NCBI RefSeq assembly: GCF_003432115.1 | Contig: NZ_QWDC01000002.1 | Span: forward strand, 1,144,878-1,208,877 | Source: Mucilaginibacter conchicola | GTDB lineage: Bacteria > Bacteroidota > Bacteroidia > Sphingobacteriales > Sphingobacteriaceae | Direction of reading: 5' to 3' | DNA length: 64,000 nucleotides | Part shown: piece by piece, positions 34,457-43,802 of the stretch | How positions within the stretch are numbered: position 1 is the stretch's first letter | How the letters are laid out: each line of letters starts with the position of its first letter | The notes under the pieces: generated by a model | What the model was told of the DNA's origin: nothing | The model's database searches: none | What the model saw: only the letters and a program-made list of their open reading frames with translations | Position numbers and translations under genes: made by a program

Positions 34457-37400
34457 ATGCAAATTAAACTCAAGTTTATTGTGGGTATAGCTTTGCTGTT
34501 TTGTTTTGTGAATGCAGCTTACGCGCAAAGCATCCGCATAACAGGTAAAGTAACCCAGAAATCAGACGGACAAAGCGTGCCGGGTGCTTCAGTAGCGCTA
34601 AAAGGCACATCGCAGGGTACAGTTACCGATGTAAACGGTAACTACGCCCTTAACTTGCCGCAAAATGGCGGTACCATAGTAGTAACCTTTATTGGCATGG
34701 GCACCGTTGAGCGGGCTGTAACCACTGCCGGAGTTGAAAACTTTACCCTTGACGACAGCAGGAAAAGCTTAGAAGAGGTAGTAGTTATTGGTTACGGTAC
34801 ACAAAAGGCAGCCAAAGTATCAGGTGCATTATCTACCGTTAAGAGTGTTGATATACAACGCCAGAACCCGGTACGTGCAGAAGAAGCCATACAAGGCCGT
34901 GCCTCAGGTGTTACGGTAGTACAGGGCGGCACACCGGGCTCAAATCCAACAATTATTATCAGGGGTATCCCATCATACAGCGGGTCAGATCCGCTGGTGG
35001 TAATTGATGGTGTGCAGCAGGGGCTGAGTGATCTTAACGCGGTAAACCCTATTGATATCGAATCATTAACTATACTAAAAGATGCTGCATCTACAGCAAT
35101 TTACGGTATAAGAGGTGGTAACGGTGTTATTTTGGTAACTACCAAAACGGGTAAAAAGAATATGAAAACCGAGCTTACCGTGAATAGCAGCTATGGCGTT
35201 CAGGAAGTACCCCGTTATATTCCGGTATTAAATGCAACCGAGTACGGAGCTATGGTGAATGAAGGTAGCGTTATCTCAGGCGGTAACCCAATATTCCCGG
35301 ATCTGTCTGTACTGGGTACAGGTACAAACTGGCAAAAAGAGATATTTAAAATAGCACCTTTACAGCAGCACAACTTTGGTGTACGCGGCGGCAGCGAAAC
35401 GGTTAGCTATTACTTAGCCGGTGGTTATACCAGCCAGAGCGGTATTGTAGGCGGCAGCGATAAATCGAGGTTTGACAGGGGTAACTTCACTGCAAATATC
35501 GATTTCCAGGTAGCACCAAAATTGAAGTTTATTTTGAATACTACCGGTGTTATTTTGCACTCAAAAGGTATCCAGGAAAACTCTTTTAACAGTGTTATTG
35601 GCAGCGCGTTAAATTTTGATCCTACTGTTCCTGTGTTAAATACTACCAACACAGTGGGTAAGTATGGTTACAGCAACCTTATTCTTTCAGAGATCTACAA
35701 CCCGCTAACCAAGCTGGATAATACTTACAATACAAACACCGGCAGTAAGCTTTACGGTAAGTTTGAGGCACAGTACGATATATTGAAGAACCTGAAATTA
35801 ACCAGCAGGTTTGGTTACACCAAGTATGACGATAATGGTAAGAGTTTTACCCCGCTTGTATTTTATGGTCCGCTTAACGTTGATAACAGCCTTAATGCCG
35901 ATGGATCAACCGTTATTGACAGGCACAATAGCGTAAACCACGCTAAAGCAAGCAGCTTTAACTATAGCTGGGAGACATTTGCCAACTACAACTTTAAGGT
36001 AGCACAGGATCATAATTTTGAAACAGTTGTAGGTTTTTCTCTTCTAAAAGAAACAAACAACGGAGCAGGTGCTAACAGGCAGGATGTACCATTTAACTCA
36101 TGGACGTTTGCCAACTATAATACTGCAACCGGTACCAATACAGCAACCAACCCCGCAGCTGCAGGTGGCTACTATTACGAGGGTTTCAAAAGAAACATGT
36201 CGGTTTTTGGAAGGTTGAACTATGATTATAAAGAGCGTTACCTGGCATCATTCAGTACCCGCCGCGATGGTTCAACTTCATTTGGTGAGGACAGGAAATT
36301 CGCAACCTTCTTTGCAGGGTCAGCAGGCTGGGTAGTAAGTAAAGAAAGTTTCTTTAATGTAAAGGATATTGATCTGTTAAAAATAAGGGGAAGCTACGGT
36401 ACCGTGGGCAATGACATTACCCCGCCGCAAGCAAACGGTATTACAACCGGTGGCCCCGATTACGGACCTAATGCAAACAGTAACGGTTACAACTTCAGTA
36501 ATGTGTTTTATCCGGGTTCAACCCTGTCTTCAACCGTTAACCCGTTACTTGGTTGGGAAACCCAGAAACAAGCCAACGTTGGTTTCGATCTTACCATGTT
36601 TAATGGTAAGCTAAGCATCTCTGCAGATTATTATGAGAAACGAGTGGAAGGTTTGATATTCTATCCTGCAACGGCATTACCTGTAGGTACCATACAAATA
36701 CCTGCGGCCAACATTGGTTCAACTAAAAATAACGGTTTAGATTTATCGGTTAGTTATAACGCCAGCCTGAGCAGTGCATTTAAATTGGGTAACACCGTTA
36801 CATTAACTACTGTAAAAAGCCTGGTTACTGCTACCAATACCGATGGTACAGCCAAAATATTTGGTGGTAACTATTTCAACGGTCAGTCACAATCGGTTAC
36901 TGTATTTGAAAAAGGCTATGCTCCGGGCTATTTCTACGGTTATAAAACCAACGGCCTATTCCAAAATACTGCAGAAATTGCAGCTGCGGCTACGCAGCCG
37001 GGTGCCAAGCCTGGCGATATCCGCTATGTGGATGTAAACAAAGACGGCGTAATAAACGGTGACGACCGTACCAATATTGGTAATCCATTCCCTAAAACCA
37101 TTTTGGGATGGACGCTGACCATGAGTTACAAGAATTTTGATTTCAATGCATTTACTTATATCTCATTAGGCAACGATGTTTACCGTGCTTACGAGCGTAA
37201 CGGTAACTTAACTAACAAACCGCGCAGTGTACTGGCCCGTTGGACCGGCGAAGGCAGCACCAATGACGCCCGATACCCAAGATATACTTTCATTGATGAT
37301 AATAGCAACATCCGTGCATCAGACAGGTATGTTGAGGATGGATCATTTGCAAAGATCAAGAACATACAGTTAGGTTATACTTTCCCAAGCATATTACGCG

Positions 37401-37573
37401 GCAAAGTATTCAAAAGCATAAGGGTTTATGCTCAGGTGAGAAATGCCATTACCATCACCAAGTATTCAGGATTTGACCCCGAAATAAGCGGCGGTATTTT
37501 CGATACCGGTGTTGACCGCGGCTCATATCCACAGCCTCGCGTATACACTATGGGTATTGATATTAAATTATAA
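34457..37573 (+). CDS. SusC-like TonB-dependent transporter (beta-glucan locus)
   Basis: A 1038-residue outer-membrane importer with a signal peptide (to about 24), carboxypeptidase-regulatory-like domain (about 27-105), plug starting at SLEEVVVIGYGTQ (about 108) and a beta-barrel. It pairs with the SusD lipoprotein at 37593. The operon continues with two PKD lipoproteins and two GH16 endoglucanases, so the imported ligand is probably a beta-1,3 or mixed-linkage glucan fragment. Expression likely starts at the promoter at 34241 under the divergent sensor-regulator. Confidence 0.96.
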   Translation: MQIKLKFIVGIALLFCFVNAAYAQSIRITGKVTQKSDGQSVPGASVALKGTSQGTVTDVNGNYALNLPQNGGTIVVTFIGMGTVERAVTTAGVENFTLDDSRKSLEEVVVIGYGTQKAAKVSGALSTVKSVDIQRQNPVRAEEAIQGRASGVTVVQGGTPGSNPTIIIRGIPSYSGSDPLVVIDGVQQGLSDLNAVNPIDIESLTILKDAASTAIYGIRGGNGVILVTTKTGKKNMKTELTVNSSYGVQEVPRYIPVLNATEYGAMVNEGSVISGGNPIFPDLSVLGTGTNWQKEIFKIAPLQQHNFGVRGGSETVSYYLAGGYTSQSGIVGGSDKSRFDRGNFTANIDFQVAPKLKFILNTTGVILHSKGIQENSFNSVIGSALNFDPTVPVLNTTNTVGKYGYSNLILSEIYNPLTKLDNTYNTNTGSKLYGKFEAQYDILKNLKLTSRFGYTKYDDNGKSFTPLVFYGPLNVDNSLNADGSTVIDRHNSVNHAKASSFNYSWETFANYNFKVAQDHNFETVVGFSLLKETNNGAGANRQDVPFNSWTFANYNTATGTNTATNPAAAGGYYYEGFKRNMSVFGRLNYDYKERYLASFSTRRDGSTSFGEDRKFATFFAGSAGWVVSKESFFNVKDIDLLKIRGSYGTVGNDITPPQANGITTGGPDYGPNANSNGYNFSNVFYPGSTLSSTVNPLLGWETQKQANVGFDLTMFNGKLSISADYYEKRVEGLIFYPATALPVGTIQIPAANIGSTKNNGLDLSVSYNASLSSAFKLGNTVTLTTVKSLVTATNTDGTAKIFGGNYFNGQSQSVTVFEKGYAPGYFYGYKTNGLFQNTAEIAAAATQPGAKPGDIRYVDVNKDGVINGDDRTNIGNPFPKTILGWTLTMSYKNFDFNAFTYISLGNDVYRAYERNGNLTNKPRSVLARWTGEGSTNDARYPRYTFIDDNSNIRASDRYVEDGSFAKIKNIQLGYTFPSILRGKVFKSIRVYAQVRNAITITKYSGFDPEISGGIFDTGVDRGSYPQPRVYTMGIDIKL

Positions 37574-37592
37574 TTCATTAAAAGATAATACA

Positions 37593-39101
37593 ATGAATAG
37601 AAAATATATAAAGCTAATTGGAGTGGTTATGTTGATAACCTCGCTAACAGCATGTAAAAAATGGGTTCAGAACGATCCGCATGATCGTTACCAGGTAACA
37701 GACCTGGATTACCTGCAATCAGAGAGCGACTACCGTACCATGGCTATCAGCGTTTATTCGCCATTGCAATGGCTTAACCAGGTAACCGTTATCGGCGATA
37801 TTGCTTCAGACAATTCGGTTGCCGGCGGCGAGAGCGCATCAGACGTTTTGCCACTGCAGCAAATAGATGATTTTACGCTCACCCCGGTTAACTCAACGCT
37901 TACCGACCTTTTCCAGGTAGCTTATGAGGGTGTTAACCGCGCTAACTATATCATCCAGTACAAAGACAAAAACAAGGCTGGCCAAACCGTTGATTTTAAT
38001 GGTAAGGATGCGCTTTATGGCGAGATGTACTTTTTGCGCGCTTACTACTACTTCACCCTGGTAAAAATGTGGGGCGATGTGCCTTTATTTACCGATGGCC
38101 GCTATGATAATAACAACGCAAGAGCTACAAAACGAGCCCCTAAAGCAGAGGTTTATGCGCAGGTTGAGGCCGATCTTAAGGCTGCTATTGCCGTATTGCC
38201 AACTACGCAGGCACAACAAGGCCGTATAACTAAATATGCTGCCCAGGCACTTTTGGGTAAAGTTTACTTGTACGAGAATAAGTTTACCGAAGCCGATGGC
38301 GTTCTGGAACCGGTTATCGCATCAGGTGCATTTAGCCTGGTGGCAGATTATGCTTCTATCTACCTGGCATCAGGCGAGAACGGCCCCGAGTCTGTATTTG
38401 AGATCCAGTACACTAATGGCTCGCCATATTACAACTGGGGTGGCGCAACCCGCGGCCAGGGTAACTATGCCGTACAACAAAATGGTATAAGAGGTATAAG
38501 TGGCAGCGGCGCTATGCCTTATGCTGCCGGCTGGAGCACAAACCTGCCTACAAAAGATCTGGCTAATGCCTACTCGGCAGGTGATCAGCGTAAAGATATT
38601 ACTGCTTTTAATATTGAGGATTACAAAGCTGCACACCCTGATTATGGTATCAGCTACCAGGTTGCCCCATACAAAAACACAGGTTTATACAATGGTAAAT
38701 ACCTGCCACGTAAAGGTGAAACATCTGGGCAGGTGGAGTTGAACTATTTGAACAACTTCCGCGTGTTGCGTTACTCTGAAGTATTGCTGATGGCTGCCGA
38801 AGCTATTAACCGCAGTGGTGGCGACGATGCAAAGGCCCGTGGTTATGTTAACCTTGTTCGCCGCCGTGCTTTTAAAGATAATAACCATGATATTACCGTA
38901 TCTGGCACTGCTTTAAAAGAAGCAATATGGGATGAGCGCCGCCGCGAACTGGCTATGGACGGCGACCGTTTCTTTGACCTGGTAAGAACCGGGCAGGCTG
39001 CATCTAAACTTAGTGGTTTTGTAACCGGCAAACATGAGGTATTCCCTATCCCGATAGAGATGATCAACGTTACCGGTATTCCACAAAACCCTGGCTATTA
39101 A
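37593..39101 (+). CDS. SusD-like lipoprotein (beta-glucan locus)
   Basis: About 502 residues from the ATG at 37593; a reading from the GTG at 37509 overlaps susC and would bury the lipobox, so I reject it. The signal ends at SLTACKKW (lipid Cys). The SusD fold with TPR-like helices shows in DALYGEMYFLRAYYYFTLVKMWGDVPL, and the usual end FPIPIEMINVTGIPQNPGY is present. It captures the glycan at the cell surface with the upstream SusC. Confidence 0.95.
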   Translation: MNRKYIKLIGVVMLITSLTACKKWVQNDPHDRYQVTDLDYLQSESDYRTMAISVYSPLQWLNQVTVIGDIASDNSVAGGESASDVLPLQQIDDFTLTPVNSTLTDLFQVAYEGVNRANYIIQYKDKNKAGQTVDFNGKDALYGEMYFLRAYYYFTLVKMWGDVPLFTDGRYDNNNARATKRAPKAEVYAQVEADLKAAIAVLPTTQAQQGRITKYAAQALLGKVYLYENKFTEADGVLEPVIASGAFSLVADYASIYLASGENGPESVFEIQYTNGSPYYNWGGATRGQGNYAVQQNGIRGISGSGAMPYAAGWSTNLPTKDLANAYSAGDQRKDITAFNIEDYKAAHPDYGISYQVAPYKNTGLYNGKYLPRKGETSGQVELNYLNNFRVLRYSEVLLMAAEAINRSGGDDAKARGYVNLVRRRAFKDNNHDITVSGTALKEAIWDERRRELAMDGDRFFDLVRTGQAASKLSGFVTGKHEVFPIPIEMINVTGIPQNPGY

Positions 39102-39119
39102 ACCTTATCATTTAAAAAC

Positions 39120-40706
39120 ATGAAGGCAATAAAATATTATTTAGGATTAACCTTGATGCTGGCTGCTACCGCGGCCTGCAAAAAGGACTATACAGATACT
39201 GCTTTTGTTAACCAGGCAACAGCGCCGGGTAAATTAGGCATACTGTTCAATATAACTCAGGATAACTCGGGCCTGGTTACCATTGTGCCGAGCGGCGAAG
39301 CGGTTACCAGCTACGATGTTTACTTTGGCGATGGCGGCAATACGTACACCAAGCTGAGCGGCGGCAAAACCATCGACCATAAATACGCCGAAGGAAAATA
39401 CACCGTTAAAATTGTTGGGCATAACGTAGCCGGCAAAAGCGTGGAGTTAACCCAGGAGCTAACGGTATCATTCCGCAAGCCCGAGAACCTGCAAGCCAAA
39501 GTAACCACCAACGGGCTTGGTGTTACTGTAGATGCAACAGCCGATTACGAAACCATGTACCACGTGTACTACGGCGACGAGCCCGCTACCAACCCTGAGC
39601 CGTTTGATACCTTTATTGAAGGCCAGCCCGCTGTACACACCTACAAAGCTGCTGGTACTTACACCATTCGTATTGTAGCGCTAAGCGGTGGCGCGGCAAC
39701 TTCTGAAATTACCCAAACTGTTAAAGTTGGCAGGCAGATAGATCTGCCGTTGATGTTTGATGATCCTAACTTTGATTACACCACGAGCGATTTTGGTGGC
39801 AACTCATCATCGGTAGAGGTTGATCCTGCTAATGCATCAAATAAAGTGCTTAAAGTAGTTAAAAACGGCGGCGCAGCAACTTGGTCTGGTACTACCTTGG
39901 GTACTGCATCAGGCTTTGCAACACGTATCCCGGTAAATACCTCGAACACAAAAATGACCATGCGTATTTACTCGCCGGCTGCAGGTTTAACTATTAAACT
40001 GAAATTGGAGAATCACAGCGACGGGGCAAAATCAGTAGAAACAGATGTGCTGACCACCAAAGCCAACCAGTGGGAAACTTTAACGTTTGATTTTACGCAC
40101 AGCTCGCCCGGCACGCCTGCGCTTGATAATGCAGTAGTGTACGATAAAGCATCGGTATTCTTTGATTTTGGGGCAGATGGCAGCGGAAAGGTATTCTATA
40201 TGGATGACCTGCAAATCCCTACTCCGGCATCAATGATATTGGGCTTGCCATTAACTTTTGAGTCTGATCTGTTGACCTATGCTTTCACCGGTTTTGATGG
40301 TGGTGGCGTTACTGTAATTGCTAACCCGCATGCAACAGGTATTAACGCAAGTGCCAAAGTTGCCCGCATGATTAAAAATGGCGGCCAGCCATGGGGTGGA
40401 GCGTTTATCGCATTGGATAACCCAATAGATTTCTCGACTAAGAAAACCTTCAAAATGAAGGTATGGTCGCCGCGCGTGGGTGCTAAGGTGTTGCTGAAAG
40501 TAGAAAACCTTACCAATGGCGGTATCAGCTTTGAGAAAGAAGTTGCTACCACCAAAGCCAACGAGTGGGAAGAACTGACCTTTGATTACAGTACCATCAA
40601 TACGGCCAATTCATACCAGAAGATAGTGTTGATATTTGATAACGGTACGCAAGGCGATGGCTCGGCTAACTACACGTTCTATTTAGATGATATAACCCTT
40701 AATTAA
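39120..40706 (+). CDS. SusE/F-position glycan-binding lipoprotein with duplicated module
   Basis: A 528-residue lipoprotein (lipid Cys in ATAACKKD). Two PKD-like Ig domains (about 30-205; YFGDGGNTYT and YYGDEPATNP each mark one) are followed by two related sandwich modules (about 210-365 and 370-528). The repeat is clear from paired phrases: KVVKNGGAATWSG and RMIKNGGQPWGG, then TTKANQWETLTFDF and TTKANEWEELTFDY, then VFYMDDLQI and TFYLDDITL. The modules look like carbohydrate-binding jelly rolls. By position after SusD it is a surface glycan-binding protein. No catalytic residues are evident. Confidence 0.85.
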   Translation: MKAIKYYLGLTLMLAATAACKKDYTDTAFVNQATAPGKLGILFNITQDNSGLVTIVPSGEAVTSYDVYFGDGGNTYTKLSGGKTIDHKYAEGKYTVKIVGHNVAGKSVELTQELTVSFRKPENLQAKVTTNGLGVTVDATADYETMYHVYYGDEPATNPEPFDTFIEGQPAVHTYKAAGTYTIRIVALSGGAATSEITQTVKVGRQIDLPLMFDDPNFDYTTSDFGGNSSSVEVDPANASNKVLKVVKNGGAATWSGTTLGTASGFATRIPVNTSNTKMTMRIYSPAAGLTIKLKLENHSDGAKSVETDVLTTKANQWETLTFDFTHSSPGTPALDNAVVYDKASVFFDFGADGSGKVFYMDDLQIPTPASMILGLPLTFESDLLTYAFTGFDGGGVTVIANPHATGINASAKVARMIKNGGQPWGGAFIALDNPIDFSTKKTFKMKVWSPRVGAKVLLKVENLTNGGISFEKEVATTKANEWEELTFDYSTINTANSYQKIVLIFDNGTQGDGSANYTFYLDDITLN

Positions 40707-40717
40707 TTTATATAACC

Positions 40718-41617
40718 ATGAAAATTAATTTCAAAATATTAGCAACGGCCTGTTTGGCAGCTGTTATTGCAGTGGTTAGCTGCAAAAAGCCCGACTATAC
40801 GTTCGGCAAGATAGTTACCCCTTCTGATGTAACCCTTAATACCAATATTGAGGGTGTTGATGCGGCCAACCCTAACGGCAATGGCAGCGGTAAAGTGGAT
40901 ATTGACGTTACGGCAAGTAACGTCATATCCTACAAAATTGACTACGGCGATGGTAATACCGAGATAGTAACATCGGGCAAGGTAACGCATAAATATGCAA
41001 GCCCCGGCACTTCTGATTACACCATCATTGTAAGCGCTATAGGTACAGGTGGTGTAACTTCAACTGCTACAAAAAAGATAAGTGTTTTTGTGTTGTTTGA
41101 AATTCCTGCCGAGATGTTGCAAAACCTTACCAACGGCGGTTCGCAAACATGGGTTATTGATCGCGAAACGCCTGGTCACGTAGGTGTTGGCCCGGTTAAT
41201 ACATTCACTCCAGATCATTATGCAGCCCCGCCAAACCAGCGCGACCCTTGTTTGTACGATGATGAAGTAACCTTTACCAAGGATGCTAATAACGGAGTAA
41301 CCATGACTGTTAATAACAAAGGTCAGTCTTTCCTGGTAGCAGCATCTACCGTTTACTACGGTTTTAGCGGCGGCGATAACTGCTTTACAATTGATAACAG
41401 CGCACCTCGTAAATTAGCGTTTATGGATGCAACATCAAGCTCAACAACGGCAAACTCAACCCGTATACAATTTATGGTTCCGGGTAATGGTTTAATAGCC
41501 TTTGGTACCGGCGGTAAAAATTACGAGATATTATCTATCACCCCAACAACTATCCATTTGCGTAACATAGGCACAGACGGATTGGCCTGGTACCAGATAT
41601 TTAAAGTAAAACAATAA
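40718..41617 (+). CDS. PKD-domain lipoprotein
   Basis: A 299-residue lipoprotein (lipid Cys in AVVSCKKP) with one PKD domain (about 35-125; YKIDYGDGNTEIVTSGKVTHKY). The C-terminal half (about 130-299) contains NGGSQTWVIDRETPGHVGVGP and DPCLYDDEV, seen in proteins of glucan loci whose role is not established; it may bind glycan. It lies 11 bases after the SusE/F-position gene and 4 bases before the GH16 gene, so it belongs to the same operon. Confidence 0.75.
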   Translation: MKINFKILATACLAAVIAVVSCKKPDYTFGKIVTPSDVTLNTNIEGVDAANPNGNGSGKVDIDVTASNVISYKIDYGDGNTEIVTSGKVTHKYASPGTSDYTIIVSAIGTGGVTSTATKKISVFVLFEIPAEMLQNLTNGGSQTWVIDRETPGHVGVGPVNTFTPDHYAAPPNQRDPCLYDDEVTFTKDANNGVTMTVNNKGQSFLVAASTVYYGFSGGDNCFTIDNSAPRKLAFMDATSSSTTANSTRIQFMVPGNGLIAFGTGGKNYEILSITPTTIHLRNIGTDGLAWYQIFKVKQ

Positions 41618-41621
41618 GGAT

Positions 41622-42653
41622 ATGAGACGCATAAGCACATACATACTGATAGCGCTTGTAGCGCTGATAGCAGCCTGCAACAAAGAAAATGATGGCGGTA
41701 AGGTTGACCCTAACAAGCCATCAAACGTCCAGATAAAAGCCACACCAAGTACCGATAACAGCGGCGACGTAACCTTTGCGGTTACGGCAACCAACGCGGT
41801 ATCATACGAGTTTGATTTTGGCAATGGTATTTACCAAAGCTCTGAAACAGGGCAGGTAACTTACAAATATCCGGTAGCGGGTACTTACACGGTAAAAGTT
41901 ACCGCTAAAAGCGCTGCGGGTAAGGTAACAACCCAAACCTCAAGCGTTACCGTAGCCGCAAGCGAAACGCTCGTATGGGCAGACGAGTTTGATAAAGCCG
42001 GCGCACCCGATCCGGGTAAATGGGGTTATGACCTGGGCAACAACAATGGCTGGGGTAATAACGAGCTGGAGTACTACACCAACCGCCCCGAGAACGTGAT
42101 AGTGGCTGATGGCAAGCTAAAAATTATGCTGAAGAAAGAAGCTTACATGGGCTACACATTTACTTCGGCAAGATTGTTATCAAAAGGCAAATTCAACTTT
42201 AAATATGGTAGGGTTGAGTTTAAGGCCAAATTGCCATCGGGCGGTGGTACCTGGCCTGCGCTTTGGGCGTTGGGTAGCAATGTTGATACCACCCCTTGGC
42301 CGGCCTGTGGCGAAATAGATATTATGGAGCACGTGGGTAATCAGCAAAATAAAATATTCTCTACCCTGCACTATCCCGGCCACTACGGTGGCGGTGGTGT
42401 AAGCCAAACGGTGATGAACCCAACTGCTTCAACAGACTTCCATGTTTACAGCCTGGAGTGGACTAAAACCGAACTCAAGTTTGCTGTTGACGGCAAGGTG
42501 TACCATACCTTTGCCAACAGTGCCGATACTCCTTTCAATGCCGATTTCTTCCTGATCATGAACGTGGCAATGGGCGGTAACTTTGGTGGCGCTGTTGATC
42601 CGGCGGTTACCGGTGGTACCATGGAAGTTGAGTATGTACGAGTTTACAGATAA
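41622..42653 (+). CDS. PKD-GH16 endo-beta-glucanase lipoprotein
   Basis: A 343-residue lipoprotein (lipid Cys in LIAACNKE) with a PKD domain (about 30-110) and a GH16 domain (about 115-343). The catalytic signature GEIDIMEH gives nucleophile Glu231, helper Asp233 and acid/base Glu236. The pattern and NELEYYTNRPENV are typical of laminarinase-type GH16 enzymes acting on beta-1,3-glucan. It would cut the polysaccharide at the surface for SusC import. Cotranscribed with the SusC/SusD genes. Confidence 0.93.
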   Translation: MRRISTYILIALVALIAACNKENDGGKVDPNKPSNVQIKATPSTDNSGDVTFAVTATNAVSYEFDFGNGIYQSSETGQVTYKYPVAGTYTVKVTAKSAAGKVTTQTSSVTVAASETLVWADEFDKAGAPDPGKWGYDLGNNNGWGNNELEYYTNRPENVIVADGKLKIMLKKEAYMGYTFTSARLLSKGKFNFKYGRVEFKAKLPSGGGTWPALWALGSNVDTTPWPACGEIDIMEHVGNQQNKIFSTLHYPGHYGGGGVSQTVMNPTASTDFHVYSLEWTKTELKFAVDGKVYHTFANSADTPFNADFFLIMNVAMGGNFGGAVDPAVTGGTMEVEYVRVYR

Positions 42654-42660
42654 TAAACGT

Positions 42661-42690
42661 AAAGGAGTATCCCTGCGGGGATGCTCTTTT
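42661..42690 (+). terminator. Terminator between the two GH16 genes
   Basis: AAAGGAGTATCCC pairs with GGGATGCTCTTT around a short loop and runs into TTTT. It implies that the second GH16 gene is partly uncoupled. Confidence 0.7.
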
Positions 42691-42713
42691 ATTATAAATC
42701 CCTTAAACAGGTT

Positions 42714-43601
42714 ATGCTCAATAAAAAACTATTTATAACCGTTGCTGTGGCAGCGGTAACAGCTTTGCCCGCGTTTGCGCAGGTAAAGAAAACTACGGCA
42801 GATAAGCCAAAGCAGACGGGCAAGGTCATCTTTTTTGATGATTTCGCTACCGGCAAGCTCGATCGCAAAAAGTGGACGCCCATAGTAACCGGTTTCCATG
42901 TTAACGGAGAGCTGCAGGCTTATGTTGATTCGGCCGAGGTGATATCATTTGTAAACGGTGCCGAGGCGCAGGGTGCCGGTAATGGTGCGCTGGTACTCAC
43001 GCCAAAATACTCGCCGGGCTTTAAAACTTTTGATAACCAGACTTTTGATTTTATATCGGGCAGGCTGGTTACCCAAAACAAGTTCGATTTTACTTATGGT
43101 ACTGCCGAGGCCCGCATTAAACTGGTTGCTGCAGATGGCCTTTGGCCGGCCTGGTGGATGCTGGGGTACCCCGAGTGGCCCGCAGGTGGCGAAACCGACA
43201 TTATGGAGTTTATTGGCGAAGGCGACTGGGTAAGTGCCGCAGTGCACGGCCCCGGCTACAACGGCGAAACTCCTTTTGTTAACCGCTTGTATCTGCCTAA
43301 AAACAATGATGTTACCAAATGGCATATCTATGCCGTTGAATGGACACCCGAGAGCCTGGTGTTTAAATACGATGGTGTACCAATGTTCAGGGTAACAAAA
43401 ACCATGGCCGAGCATTATGGCAAATGGGTATTTACCGATAAGCAGTTCCTCATCCTCAACTTTGCTGTAGGCGGTATTTATCCGTTCAAGATAAACGGGT
43501 TAAAAAAACCATACTACGGCTTATCAGAAAAAGCGCTTGATCTGATCAAACAACGCAAAGCAAAAATGCTGGTTGATTGGGTTAAGGTGACTAAGTACTA
43601 A
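42714..43601 (+). CDS. Secreted GH16 endo-beta-glucanase
   Basis: About 295 residues from the ATG at 42714; an earlier ATG at 42681 lies inside the terminator stem and would spoil the signal peptide. The signal ends near PAFAQ. The GH16 signature GETDIMEF gives Glu160, Asp162 and Glu165. It lacks the PKD domain and lipobox of its neighbour, so it is probably soluble in the periplasm and trims imported beta-glucan fragments. WPAWWMLGYPEWPAGG is typical of the fold. Together the two enzymes give surface and periplasmic steps. Confidence 0.92.
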   Translation: MLNKKLFITVAVAAVTALPAFAQVKKTTADKPKQTGKVIFFDDFATGKLDRKKWTPIVTGFHVNGELQAYVDSAEVISFVNGAEAQGAGNGALVLTPKYSPGFKTFDNQTFDFISGRLVTQNKFDFTYGTAEARIKLVAADGLWPAWWMLGYPEWPAGGETDIMEFIGEGDWVSAAVHGPGYNGETPFVNRLYLPKNNDVTKWHIYAVEWTPESLVFKYDGVPMFRVTKTMAEHYGKWVFTDKQFLILNFAVGGIYPFKINGLKKPYYGLSEKALDLIKQRKAKMLVDWVKVTKY

Positions 43602-43632
43602 GAGAGATACAGGTTAATTAATAATGGTGAGC

Positions 43633-43672
43633 AAGCCCGTTCAAATGGTAACATTTGGCGGGCTTCGTTTTT
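43633..43672 (+). terminator. Terminator after the GH16 locus
   Basis: AAGCCCG plus CAAATG pair with CATTTG plus CGGGCTT (one bulge), then CGTTTTTT. Confidence 0.8.
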
Positions 43673-43802
43673 TAAGTCCGAATCGCTTCCGCAAGCGTCT
43701 CGCTTGTGGGTTTATAGTACCGTGCAGATTTCCCATCTTTGTAGCTTTATCAGTAAAGAAAATTGAGGGCTAAATACCTTTACAATTTATTAACTTAGTA
43801 GG

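Noticed and set aside
37509..37592. Upstream extension of the SusD gene from a GTG
   Set aside because: It overlaps the SusC gene and would put 28 residues before an intact lipoprotein signal.
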